NCBI RefSeq assembly: GCF_008923205.2
Contig: NZ_WBMS02000014.1
Location: forward strand, 1-64,000
Direction: 5' to 3'
DNA from: Actinomadura physcomitrii
Lineage (GTDB): Bacteria > Actinomycetota > Actinomycetes > Streptosporangiales > Streptosporangiaceae
Length of the DNA stretch: 64,000 nucleotides
The position numbers and the translations under genes are program-made. This document shows, piece by piece, positions 34,973 to 43,165 of this stretch (the first letter of the stretch is position 1; the number at the start of each line of letters is the position of its first letter). The notes below the pieces were generated by a model. It saw nothing but the letters and a program-made list of their open reading frames with translations. It was not told the origin of the DNA and did not search any database.

Positions 34973-36030
34973 GCGCCGGGCCGCTCGCGGGCATCCGCGT
35001 GCTGGAGGTCGGGCACATCCTGGCCGGCCCCTACGCGACGATGATGCTCGCCGACCTCGGCGCCGAGGTCACCAAGATCGAGCCGCCGGGCGGCGACCTG
35101 TCGCGGCAGGTGAGCGACGCCTACTTCGCCAGCCTCAACCGCGGCAAGCGCAGCGTCCGGCTCGACCTGACGGCGCCGGACGGGCAGGCCCGGCTGGGCG
35201 AGATGGCCGCGGACGCGCACGCCCTGCTGGTCAACCTCAAGCCGTCCGCGATCCACCGGTTCGGGCTCACCTACGAGGCGCTGCGGCGCCACAACGAGCG
35301 GCTCGTCTGCGTCGCGCTCACCGGCTTCGGCCTGCACGCCGGCGACCACCCCGCCTTCGACTACGTCGTCCAGGCCGCCACCGGCGTCGCCGCGCTGACC
35401 GGCGACCCGTCCGGCCCCCCGACGCTGCCGGGCTACTCCTCGGCCGACAACTCCGCCGGGCTGACCGCCGCGCTGGGGCTGCTCGCCCAGATCGTGTCGG
35501 GACGCGGCGGGCAGGTGGAGGTCTCGCTGCGCGACGTGATGCTGTCCCAGCTCAACTACCGCGCGTCGGCCTTCCTCAACGAGGGCGCCGAGCCCCGCCG
35601 CCTGCCGTTCGGCGCGCACTCCTACTACGTCCCGGCCCAGCTGTTCCCGACCGCCGACGGGCATCTCGCGCTGTTCATCACGCACGACGGCTTCTGGAAG
35701 GCGTTCTGCGCGGAGACCGGGGTGCAGGGCTTCGCGACGATGGCGGAGCGGGTCGCGCGGCGCGAGGAGGTCCTCGCCGTCGTGACGGACGTCCTCGCCA
35801 CCGACACCGCCGCGCGCTGGGAGGCGCGGCTGCGTCCCCTCGGCATCCCGGCCGCCGCCGTGCGGACGCTGCCGGAGGCGCTGCTCGCCGCCCCCGACGT
35901 CATCGTGAAGGCGGGGGAGTACCGGCTCGTCGGCAGCCCGATCCGGGTCGCCGGATACGAGCCCCGCTACGGGCCGCCGCCCCGCCTCGGCGAGCACGGC
36001 GACCCGGCGAGCACGCCGCCGGTCGCATGA
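34969..36030 (+). CDS. CaiB/BaiF family CoA-transferase
   Basis: This 353-aa class III CoA-transferase opens GIRVLEVGHILAGPYATMMLADLGAEVTKIE and has the catalytic D160 in YSSADNSAG. It is somewhat shorter than the other two CoA-transferases (401 and 414 aa). Both its ends overlap neighbours by ATGA, so LLM oxidoreductase, CoA-transferase and ligase are one translational unit. Transfer of CoA from a late product to the incoming acid is plausible. An alpha-methylacyl-CoA racemase role cannot be excluded. Confidence 0.84.
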   Translation: MSAGPLAGIRVLEVGHILAGPYATMMLADLGAEVTKIEPPGGDLSRQVSDAYFASLNRGKRSVRLDLTAPDGQARLGEMAADAHALLVNLKPSAIHRFGLTYEALRRHNERLVCVALTGFGLHAGDHPAFDYVVQAATGVAALTGDPSGPPTLPGYSSADNSAGLTAALGLLAQIVSGRGGQVEVSLRDVMLSQLNYRASAFLNEGAEPRRLPFGAHSYYVPAQLFPTADGHLALFITHDGFWKAFCAETGVQGFATMAERVARREEVLAVVTDVLATDTAARWEARLRPLGIPAAAVRTLPEALLAAPDVIVKAGEYRLVGSPIRVAGYEPRYGPPPRLGEHGDPASTPPVA

Positions 36031-37451
36031 GCGGGCGGTCGGCGCGCGGCGGCCGGACCGCGCTCGCCTTCGAGGAGCGCGAGTACAGCGCCGCGCGGCT
36101 GGACGCGCTCGCCGCCGGGCTGGCCGGGACGCTGGCGCGGCGGGGCGTGCGGCCCGGCGACCGCGTCGCGCTCATGTGCTCCAACCGGCCCGAGTGGGTC
36201 GTCGCCGTCCGCGCGATCTGGCGGCTCGGGGCGGCGGTCGTGCTGTTCAGCCCCGCCTGGAGGCGCGGCGAGGCCGAGCACGCCCTGAAGATCACCGAGC
36301 CGGCGCACGCGGTGGGCGACCACCCGCTACTCGCCGGGCTGATGCCGATGCTGCACCTGGACGAGGAGCCCGCCGAGCCGTCGGACGCCGCCTTCCCCGA
36401 GCCCGCCCCGGACGCCGACGCCGTCCTGGTGTTCAGCTCCGGGACGACCGGGCTGCCGAAGGCCGTCCGGCACACCCACGCCTCGTTCCGCGCCGCCGTC
36501 CGGGACTGGCGCACGACCCTGGAGCTGACCGCGCGGGACCGGATCCAGATCGCCACGCCGCCCTCGCACATCCTCGGCCTGCTCAACATCGAGACGGCGC
36601 TGGAGACCGGCGCCTGGATGCGGCTGCACCGCCGCTACGACCTGGACCTGCTGCTGCGCACCATCGAAGCCGACCGGATCACCGTGGAGATGGCCGTCGC
36701 GCCGATCGCGCTGGCGATCGCCTCGCACCCGAAGCTGGAGTCGTTCGACCTGTCGTCGCTGCGCTACATCATGTGGGGCGCGACGCCGGTCACCCCGGAG
36801 GTCGCCGAGACCGTCACCCGCCGGACCGGCGTCGGGTGGGTGCCCGCCTACGGTGCGAGCGAGCTGCCCGTCATCGCCTGCAACCCGGTCCGCGGCGCCC
36901 GCCTGGACAGCGTGGGACGCGCCGCGCCGGGAGTGACCCTGCGGGTGGTGTCGCTGGAGACCGGCGCGCCGGCCGCGCCGGGGGAGACCGGCGAGATCCA
37001 GGCCCGGTCGGCGTCGCTGATGGCGGGCTACCTGCCTGCCGACGCGACCGCCGCCGCCTTCGACGACGGCTGGTACCGCACCGGCGATGTCGGCCATATC
37101 GACGCCGGCGGCTGGGTGCGCCTCACCGACCGCGCCAAGGAGATGATCAAAGTGCGCGGGTTCCAGGTCGCGCCGGCCGAAGTCGAGGCCGTGCTGCACG
37201 GCCATCCCGGCGTCGCCGACTGCGCGGTGTACGGGATCCCGGACGCGGCGGACGGCGAGGCGGTCGTCGCGGCGGTCGCGCCGTCCGGCCCCGTCGATCC
37301 CGCCGCGCTGATCGCGCTGGTCGGCGAGCGGCTGGCCTCCTACAAGCGGCCGCGCGAGGTCGTGTTCGTCGAGGAGATCCCGCGCCTGCCGTCCGGCAAG
37401 GTGCTGCGCCGCGTCCTGAAGGACCGCCACGGCCGCGCGCCCGGCACCTGA
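36027..37451 (+). CDS. Acyl-CoA ligase / AMP-binding protein, short
   Basis: The 474-aa ANL enzyme has the P-loop FSSGTTGLPKAVRHTH, AYGASELP, WYRTGDVG, KVRGFQVAPAEVEA and C-terminal SGKVLRR. It lacks about 40 N-terminal residues relative to usual ligases but keeps all catalytic motifs. KMIKVRGFQV resembles 4-coumarate-CoA-ligase-like enzymes. It is the last gene of the rightward operon; the tandem palindromic repeat follows immediately. Substrate unknown. Confidence 0.83.
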   Translation: MSGRSARGGRTALAFEEREYSAARLDALAAGLAGTLARRGVRPGDRVALMCSNRPEWVVAVRAIWRLGAAVVLFSPAWRRGEAEHALKITEPAHAVGDHPLLAGLMPMLHLDEEPAEPSDAAFPEPAPDADAVLVFSSGTTGLPKAVRHTHASFRAAVRDWRTTLELTARDRIQIATPPSHILGLLNIETALETGAWMRLHRRYDLDLLLRTIEADRITVEMAVAPIALAIASHPKLESFDLSSLRYIMWGATPVTPEVAETVTRRTGVGWVPAYGASELPVIACNPVRGARLDSVGRAAPGVTLRVVSLETGAPAAPGETGEIQARSASLMAGYLPADATAAAFDDGWYRTGDVGHIDAGGWVRLTDRAKEMIKVRGFQVAPAEVEAVLHGHPGVADCAVYGIPDAADGEAVVAAVAPSGPVDPAALIALVGERLASYKRPREVVFVEEIPRLPSGKVLRRVLKDRHGRAPGT

Positions 37452-37455
37452 CGAC

Positions 37456-37652
37456 CGGTCAGTCTCACTCTGGGGGGACGACCCCCCAGACCCCCCGGCG
37501 AAAGCAGACTGACCGTCGTCCTGCGCTCCGCTGGCGCTCCGCTCCGGACGCCGGTCAGTCTCACTCTGGGGGGACGACCCCCCAGACCCCCGGCGAAAGC
37601 AGACTGACCGTCGTCCTGCGCTCCGCTGGCGCTCCGCTCCGGACGCCGGTCA
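37456..37652. repeat. Tandem palindromic repeat, two 95-96 bp units plus a partial third
   Basis: Unit 1 (37456-37551, 96 bp) and unit 2 (37552-37646, 95 bp) differ by a single C in a C-run; the first bases of a third copy run into the stop codon of the SDR gene. Each unit contains a GGTCAGTCT/AGACTGACC inverted repeat enclosing a second hairpin, CTGGGGGG-ACGA-CCCCCCAG. The element lies between convergent genes and can act as a double terminator. It looks like a dispersed REP-like element of actinomycetes. Confidence 0.8.
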
Positions 37653-38513
37653 GTCCTCCCGCGCCAGCTTCTCCAGCACCGGCATCGGCACATGGCTCGC
37701 CCACCCCGTGCCGGGCCAGTTGAACCAGCCGGACGAGGCGTGGGTGCCGCCGTCCGGGTGCAGGGTGCTTCCGGTGACGTAGGACGACAGGTCGGACGCG
37801 AGGAACACCACGCACCCCGAGACGTCGGCGCCCCGGCCCGTCCGCCCCAGCGGGAACGTGGCGCGGATCCCGGCCGGGTCGGACAGGGCGTGGTCGCCCG
37901 TCGACAGCTGCGCGAGATCCCTCGCCGGGGCGTAGTCGGGCGCGACGTTGTTGACCCGGATGCCGTCCGGGCCCAGCTCGACGGCGAGCGTCCGGCCGAA
38001 CTGCTCGACCGCGGCCTTCGCGGCGGCGTAGACGGCGAAACCGGGCGCGGCCCGGTGCGCCTCGATGCTCGTGATGTTGACGATGCTGCCGCCGCGCCCG
38101 CCCGCCCGCATCCGGGGGGCGGCGAGCGAGCAGGCGTGCAGCACGTGCGTCAGGTTCGCGCGCAGCAGCGCGTCCCACCCCTTCGGCGTGGTGTCGGCGA
38201 ACGGCGCCCGGAACGTCCCGCCGACGACGTTGACGAGCGTGTCGAGGCGGCCCCAGCGCTCGTCCACCGCCGCGAACAGCGCGGCCAGCGCGTCCGGATC
38301 GCGGACGTCGCCCTGCCGGACGATCGCCTCGCGGCCCCGCTCCTCCAGCGAGGCCCGCAACGCGGCGGCCGCGTCGCCGTCGACGTCGATGACCGCCGGG
38401 CGGACGCCGTTGGCGGCCAGGTCGGCGGTGATCGCCTCGCCGAGCCCGCCCGCCCCGCCCGTGACCACCGCGACGGTGCCGGCCAGGCCGCCGCGCTCTT
38501 CGAACCAGCCCAT
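37650..38513 (-). CDS. SDR-family oxidoreductase
   Basis: The 287-aa short-chain dehydrogenase has VVTGGAGGLGEAI, NVVGG, NITSIEAHRAAPGFAVYAAAKAAVEQF with catalytic Ser/Tyr/Lys, and a long C-terminal tail (TGSTLHPDGGTHASSGWFNWPGTGW). It is the last gene of the leftward operon from 41299. A 4-nt gap separates it from the LLM gene. Its last codons come from the partial third copy of the tandem repeat. The alcohol it oxidises is unknown. Confidence 0.82.
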   Translation of the reverse strand: MGWFEERGGLAGTVAVVTGGAGGLGEAITADLAANGVRPAVIDVDGDAAAALRASLEERGREAIVRQGDVRDPDALAALFAAVDERWGRLDTLVNVVGGTFRAPFADTTPKGWDALLRANLTHVLHACSLAAPRMRAGGRGGSIVNITSIEAHRAAPGFAVYAAAKAAVEQFGRTLAVELGPDGIRVNNVAPDYAPARDLAQLSTGDHALSDPAGIRATFPLGRTGRGADVSGCVVFLASDLSSYVTGSTLHPDGGTHASSGWFNWPGTGWASHVPMPVLEKLARED

Positions 38514-38517
38514 GCGG

Positions 38518-39429
38518 CTACCGCCCGTCCCGCAGATAGGTCGCGCCGAAGGACTCCAGGAACTCCAGCGTGGCCGGGAGCGAGGACGTCCGGCTCGACA
38601 CCAGCGCCCAGGTGACGCCCGCCTTCTCGATCTCGCCGAACGCGTCCCGGTGCCGGTCGGCGTCGGCGGCCGGCGTCTCGATCCCCGCGCCCTGGTAGGA
38701 GTGCAGCACGTCGATGCGGTCGCCGCGGCCGGCCGCCTCCGCCGCCTCCCGCATCTCGGAGATCGCCGCGGACAGCTCGTCCAGCGTGCCGAGCGCGGGG
38801 GTGCGGGCCGTGGTGCTCAGCTGCGCGCCGCCGGTCATCGGCATCCAGCCCTGCGCCCGCTGTGCGACGCGGCGGCGGGTGAGCCGGGAGTTGCCGCCGA
38901 TCCAGATCGGGATCGGGTCCTGGACGGGCCGCGGCCGGGCGATCACGTCGCGGGCGCTGAAATGCCGGCCCTGGTAGCCGAACGGCTCGCCGCTCCAGTG
39001 CAGCGGGAGCACGTCGAGGGCCTCGTCGAACAGCGCGTTGCGCTCCTCGATGTCGACGCCGAGGGCGTGGAACTCGCTCTTCTGGTAGCCGGTGCCGAGC
39101 CCGAGGATCACCCGGCCGCCCGACAGCTTGTCGAGCGTCGCGGCGGCCTTGGCGAGCAGGAACGGGTTGCGGTAGGGCGCGACGGCCAGATGGGTGAGCA
39201 GCCGCAGCCGCTCGGTCGCCGCGGCGACGTACCCGAGCGCGACGAACGGGTCGAGCGTCTGGTGCCCGCCGGAGGCGAGCCATCTCGCGCCGGGCACCGG
39301 ATGCTCGCTGAACGACAGCCCGTCGAAGCCGGCGCGCTCCGCCGCGACCGCCACGTCGCGCAGCGGCCCGGCGTCGAGGGCGTCGCCGTCGAGGCCGCCG
39401 GTCTCGGGGTAGTGGAAGATGAACCGCAT
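38518..39429 (-). CDS. LLM-class F420-dependent oxidoreductase (TIGR03619-like)
   Basis: The 303-aa luciferase-like protein starts MRFIFHYPETGG and has FDGLSFSEHPVP, ERLRLLTHLAVAPYRNPFLLAKAAATLDKLSGGRVILGLGTGYQ and PIPIWIGGNS, typical of F420-dependent TIGR03619-type enzymes. ATG at 39429 is preferred over the GTG two codons earlier, because that GTG overlaps the GAGGTG ribosome site. It lies between the HIBADH-like gene and the SDR. The chemistry (enone reduction or alcohol oxidation) is open. Confidence 0.82.
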   Translation of the reverse strand: MRFIFHYPETGGLDGDALDAGPLRDVAVAAERAGFDGLSFSEHPVPGARWLASGGHQTLDPFVALGYVAAATERLRLLTHLAVAPYRNPFLLAKAAATLDKLSGGRVILGLGTGYQKSEFHALGVDIEERNALFDEALDVLPLHWSGEPFGYQGRHFSARDVIARPRPVQDPIPIWIGGNSRLTRRRVAQRAQGWMPMTGGAQLSTTARTPALGTLDELSAAISEMREAAEAAGRGDRIDVLHSYQGAGIETPAADADRHRDAFGEIEKAGVTWALVSSRTSSLPATLEFLESFGATYLRDGR

Positions 39430-39436
39430 CGGCACC

Positions 39437-40291
39437 TCACGGATGTCGGACGAAGGGGTAGATGCGCGTGAAGTCCGCGCCGGGCTCGGCGTCGGCGAAC
39501 CGCTCCCAGATCGACGCCGTCACCGCGCCGACCGCGGACGGGCCGCCCTGCTCGCGCACCGAGCGCAGGTAGAGCCGCACGTCCTTGCTCATGAGCGAGT
39601 TGGTGAAGCCGGACGCGTAGCGGCCGGTGAGCACGTGCTCGGGGAACTTGTCGGCGGTCGCGGCGCTGCGGCCGCTCGCCGCGTTCAGCACGGTGAGCAT
39701 CGTGCCCATGTCCAGCCCGGCCGCCACCCCGAACGCCACCGCCTCACTGGCCGCGGCCAGCGCGGTCGCCGACAGGAAGTTGTTCGCCAGCTTCAGGGCC
39801 TGCGCGAGCCCCGGCCGGTCGCCGACCCGGTGGCGGCGGTCGCTCAGCCCGGCGAGCACCGGCTCGACGTACTCGCAGGCGTCGTCGGGCCCGGCGTACA
39901 TCACCGCGAGCGTGCGGGCGCGGGCTCCCGCGACGCCGCCCGACACGGGCGCGTCGACGTACCCGATGCCGCTCTCGGCGAGCAGCTCGGCGACGGTCCG
40001 CGCGGCGGCCACCCCGATCGTGGAGGTGTCGACGACATGGGCGGCGCGGCGGCCGGGCGCCCCGGCGATCTCCCGGGCGACCTGCTCGGAGGCCGCCCCG
40101 TCCGGCAGGCTGAACACCACGACGTCGGTCCGCTCGGCGACCTGCGCGGCGTCGCGGGCGTGCGCGGCGCCCTTCGGGCAGCGTTCAGGCCCGGCGGCGT
40201 CGTGCGCAACGACGGTCAGTCCGGACCCGACGAGGTTGGCGGCGAGCGCGGCGCCCATGTTGCCGAGGCCGACGAACCCGACGGCCGTCAT
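39437..40291 (-). CDS. NAD-binding dehydrogenase, 3-hydroxyisobutyrate dehydrogenase-like
   Basis: The 284-aa protein has VGFVGLGNMGAALAANL at the dinucleotide site, DAPVSGGVAGA in the substrate loop and the catalytic Lys in LAQALKLANNFLSAT. It is the second of three such proteins in the window. It follows the KshB-like reductase after 27 nt in the leftward operon. A beta-hydroxyacid substrate is likely from family knowledge; the identity is unknown. Confidence 0.82.
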   Translation of the reverse strand: MTAVGFVGLGNMGAALAANLVGSGLTVVAHDAAGPERCPKGAAHARDAAQVAERTDVVVFSLPDGAASEQVAREIAGAPGRRAAHVVDTSTIGVAAARTVAELLAESGIGYVDAPVSGGVAGARARTLAVMYAGPDDACEYVEPVLAGLSDRRHRVGDRPGLAQALKLANNFLSATALAAASEAVAFGVAAGLDMGTMLTVLNAASGRSAATADKFPEHVLTGRYASGFTNSLMSKDVRLYLRSVREQGGPSAVGAVTASIWERFADAEPGADFTRIYPFVRHP

Positions 40292-40318
40292 CGCCCGTTC
40301 CCGTCCCGAACGCCCACG

Positions 40319-41299
40319 TCAGTCCTCATAGACGACGGTGACGTGCTCGGTCGTCGGCTCGCCCTGGCAGGTGAGGACCCAGCCCTCGGCGATCTCGTCC
40401 TCCTCCAGCGCGTTGTTGGCGCGCATCTTGACCTCTCCTTCGGTCACCTGGGCCATGCATGTGGCGCAGTTGCCCGCCTCGCACGAGAACGGCGGCGTCA
40501 GCCCCGCCCTGCGCGCGCTCTGCAGCAGCGTCTCGCCGGCGCGCTGCGGGACGGTCTTCTTCTTGCCGCCCTGGGAGATGGTGACGGTGCCCTCCTTCTC
40601 CGGGCCCGCCGGCGCCTCGTCGGCCGTGGCGAACCGCTCGATGAAGATGCGGCCCTCCTCCACGCCCAGCGACTGCAGGGTGCTCTCCACGAGGTCCATG
40701 AAGGGCGCCGGACCGCAGATGTAGAAGTCGGCGTCCTGGTCGGGGCCGGTGAAGCCGCGCACCCGGTCGGCGGTGACGAGGCCGCGCTCGGCGTCGAGGT
40801 GGCGCTCGATCTCGAAGCGCCCGGGGTGCCGGGCGGCCAGCTCGGCGAGCTCGTCCCCGAAGATGACCGAGGCGCCGTCCCGGTCGGCCGCCAGCACCCG
40901 GACGCGCCGCTGCGTGGTGGCGAGCGCGCTCTTGGCCAGCGACGCGATCGGCGTGATGCCGCTGCCCCCGCAGAACGCCACCAGCGGGGCCGTGGTCTCG
41001 CGCAGGCAGAACGCGCCCGCCGGCCGGGTGACCTCGACCAGGTCGCCGGGCCGCAGGTTGTCGAGCATCCAGTTGGAGACCAGGCCGCCCGGCACCCGCT
41101 TCACCGTCGTGCGCAGCTCGGTGTCGGTGTCCGGCGAGCTGGACATCGAGTAGCTGCGCAGGGTGCCGCAGGCCTTGAACGTGAGGAACTGGCCCGCGCG
41201 GTAGGGGAACGGCGCGTCGAGCGCGTAGGTCCGCGCGTCGGGCGTCTCGTCGATGATCCGCGTGATCCGGACCGGATGGAAGCCATGGTCGTGCGCCAT
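40319..41299 (-). CDS. Ferredoxin-NAD(P) reductase with C-terminal [2Fe-2S] domain (KshB/PaaE-like)
   Basis: The 326-aa protein has the FAD motif RSYSMSSSP (48-56), the NAD-binding GGSGITP (111-117) and CGPAPFMD, then a plant-type [2Fe-2S] ferredoxin domain with C273, C278, C281 and C311. This is the layout of KshB, the reductase of 3-ketosteroid 9-alpha-hydroxylase, and of PaaE. No Rieske oxygenase or other acceptor lies in the window, so the partner must be elsewhere or be a different enzyme. It heads a four-gene leftward operon with a perfect operator 27 nt upstream. Confidence 0.85.
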   Translation of the reverse strand: MAHDHGFHPVRITRIIDETPDARTYALDAPFPYRAGQFLTFKACGTLRSYSMSSSPDTDTELRTTVKRVPGGLVSNWMLDNLRPGDLVEVTRPAGAFCLRETTAPLVAFCGGSGITPIASLAKSALATTQRRVRVLAADRDGASVIFGDELAELAARHPGRFEIERHLDAERGLVTADRVRGFTGPDQDADFYICGPAPFMDLVESTLQSLGVEEGRIFIERFATADEAPAGPEKEGTVTISQGGKKKTVPQRAGETLLQSARRAGLTPPFSCEAGNCATCMAQVTEGEVKMRANNALEEDEIAEGWVLTCQGEPTTEHVTVVYED

Positions 41300-41325
41300 A
41301 TATGAAATCTAGCTTCTCTAGTACA

Positions 41326-41340
41326 GAGAATGCAATTCTC
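41326..41340. promoter_or_regulatory. Module-2 operator F
   Basis: GAGAATGCAATTCTC is a perfect palindrome upstream of the leftward reductase operon. Confidence 0.75.
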
Positions 41341-41391
41341 TGCACGTGATCGGGAGCACGGGGCCCCGCCGGCCGAGACCCCGGCCCGCGT

Positions 41392-42144
41392 TCAAGGGCG
41401 TTCGGGGAGGGACTCCGAACGCTGGACGGTCCCGGTGATCCCGCTCGCGTCCTGGGCGGCCAGCAGCACCGCCGCCCTCCCCATGGCCTCCGGCGGCTCG
41501 ACCATCTCCTCGGGGATCTCCCTGCCGCCCCCTCCCGCGAGCCAGCCCTCGGTGACGACGACACGGGACGGCGCCAGGCAGTTCACCGCGATGTTGTCGG
41601 GCGCGAGGTCGGCGGCCAGGCCGAGGTACAGGCGCTCGACGGCGGCCTTGGAGACCCAGTACGCGTTCGCGCCCCGGTCGGTCATGCCGACCCCGGACGT
41701 CGTCACCGCGACCAGGGAGCCGCCGCCGCGCGCCCTGACGTGCGGGATGACGGCCCTCGTCACCAGGAAGACGCCGGTCAGGTTGACGTCGAGGCACCGC
41801 TGCCAGCGCTTCAGCGGCGTCGACTCGACCGGGCCGAGCCAGAGGACGCCGGCGTTGGCGATCAGGATGTCGATGCCGCCGAACGCCTCGGCGGTCGCCG
41901 CCACCGCCGACCCGACCGACTCCTCGCTGGTGACGTCGCAGGGCACGGCGAGGGCGCGGCCGCCCGCCGCGGTGATCCGCTCGGCGACCGAATGGATCGT
42001 GCCGGGCAGCCGGCCCTCGCGTTCGGACCGCGCGGCGACGGCGACCCCGGCGCCCGCCTCCGCGAGCGCCAGCGCCACCGTCCGCCCGATGCCCCGGCTG
42101 GCGCCGGCGACGAACGCGACCTTGCCGGTGAGGGGTCCGGTCAC
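41392..42144 (-). CDS. SDR-family oxidoreductase
   Basis: The 250-aa short-chain dehydrogenase has VAFVAGASRGIGRTVALALAEAG, NAGVLW and GANAYWVSKAAVERLY with the catalytic Tyr and Lys. GTG at 42144 overlaps the stop of the upstream HSD10-like gene by 4 nt, so both are one operon. It has no distinctive subgroup motif. It probably oxidises a hydroxyl group of a pathway intermediate. Confidence 0.8.
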   Translation of the reverse strand: MTGPLTGKVAFVAGASRGIGRTVALALAEAGAGVAVAARSEREGRLPGTIHSVAERITAAGGRALAVPCDVTSEESVGSAVAATAEAFGGIDILIANAGVLWLGPVESTPLKRWQRCLDVNLTGVFLVTRAVIPHVRARGGGSLVAVTTSGVGMTDRGANAYWVSKAAVERLYLGLAADLAPDNIAVNCLAPSRVVVTEGWLAGGGGREIPEEMVEPPEAMGRAAVLLAAQDASGITGTVQRSESLPERP

Positions 42145-42908
42145 TTCGGCGGGAAGCGCAGCGCGCCGTCGAGCCGGATGACCTCGCCGTTGAGGTAGTC
42201 GTTCTCGCAGATGTGCTGGACGAGGGCGGCGTACTCGGGGGTGCGGCCCATGCGCTTCGGGTGCGGCACCTGCGGCCCCCAGTACGCCTCGAGCTGGTCG
42301 CCCGCCTTGCCGTAGGCCGGGGTCAGGAACGTCCCCGGCGCGATGGTGACGACGCGGATGCCGAGCGGCGACAGGTCGCGCGCGGCGACGACGGTCATGC
42401 CGACGACCCCGCCCTTGGCGGCGGCATAGGGGAGCTGGCCGATCTGCCCCTCGTAGGCGGCGATGGACGCGGTGTTGACGATGACGCCGCGGGCGCCGTC
42501 CTCGGAGGCGGGCTCCTGCTTGCCGATCGCGGCGGCGGCCAGGCGCATCACGTTGAAGACACCGGTCAGGTACACCTCGATGGTCGTGCGGAAGCCGGCG
42601 AGGTCCAGCGGGGAGCCGTCCTTGCCGACGAGCCGGCCGCCGCTGGCCGGCCCGCCATGGGCGTCCACGGAGATGCGCAGCGGCCCCGCCGCCTCCGCCT
42701 CGGCCAGCGCCGCGAGGACGGAGTCCTCATCGGTGGCGTCGGTGCGCACGTACCGGACGCCGAGCTCGTCCTCCAGCGCCTTGCCCTTCTCGTCGGCGAG
42801 GTCGGCGACGACCACCTTCGCGCCGGCCGCGTGGAGGCGGCGGACGGTGGCCTCGCCGAGCCCGCCGGCGCCGCCGACGACGATCGCGGAGCTGCCCTCG
42901 ATCTGCAT
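42141..42908 (-). CDS. SDR-family 3-hydroxyacyl-CoA dehydrogenase, HSD10-like
   Basis: The 255-aa protein resembles type II (HSD10-like) 3-hydroxyacyl-CoA dehydrogenases: VVGGAGGLGEATVRRLHAAGAKVVVADL, NTASIAAYEGQIGQLPYAAAKGGVVGMT, and IAPGTFLTPAYG. These enzymes oxidise 3-hydroxy(-2-methyl)acyl-CoAs, fitting a branched substrate. It heads a two-gene leftward operon that diverges from the thiolase operon, with operator G in the 53-nt gap. The product would suit the thiolase at 43158. Confidence 0.83.
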   Translation of the reverse strand: MQIEGSSAIVVGGAGGLGEATVRRLHAAGAKVVVADLADEKGKALEDELGVRYVRTDATDEDSVLAALAEAEAAGPLRISVDAHGGPASGGRLVGKDGSPLDLAGFRTTIEVYLTGVFNVMRLAAAAIGKQEPASEDGARGVIVNTASIAAYEGQIGQLPYAAAKGGVVGMTVVAARDLSPLGIRVVTIAPGTFLTPAYGKAGDQLEAYWGPQVPHPKRMGRTPEYAALVQHICENDYLNGEVIRLDGALRFPPK

Positions 42909-42946
42909 CGCGTTACCCTCTCTTGCAAGTAGAAATCTTGATGAGA

Positions 42947-42961
42947 GAGAATAGCATTCTC
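42947..42961. promoter_or_regulatory. Module-2 operator G, abutting a start codon
   Basis: GAGAATAGCATTCTC ends at 42961 and the ATG of the rightward operon begins at 42962. TAGCAT within it may be the -10 box. Confidence 0.75.
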
Positions 42962-43165
42962 ATGAACATCACCGTGATCGCGGAGATGGCGGCCGCGGGC
43001 GACCCGGAGGAGATCAAGAGCTGGGCTCGGGAGCGGCTGCGGTCGTCCAAGACGCCCGACGACATCGTCTTGCGCGCCGAACTCCCGAAGACCGACACCG
43101 GAAAGCCGCTGCGCCGCGTCCTGCCGGCCGGATTGGACACAACGTTGGAGAGCACCAGTGCCTGA
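42962..43165 (+). CDS. Orphan C-terminal domain of an AMP-forming CoA ligase
   Basis: This 67-aa frame contains only the end of an ANL ligase: WARERLRSSKTPDDIVLRAELPKTDTGKPLRRVL, including the catalytic lysine motif TGK. The 430-residue adenylation core is missing. ATG at 42962 touches the operator and has no ribosome site, while its 3' end overlaps the thiolase start by 8 nt. It may be a decayed ligase kept because its translation leads into the thiolase gene, or a small protein with its own role. A longer in-frame start at 42923 is possible. Confidence 0.55.
   Translation: MNITVIAEMAAAGDPEEIKSWARERLRSSKTPDDIVLRAELPKTDTGKPLRRVLPAGLDTTLESTSA

Noticed and set aside
37456..37652. CRISPR array
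   Set aside because: Only two units occur, they abut directly without unique spacers, and each is a long palindrome. No cas genes are present.
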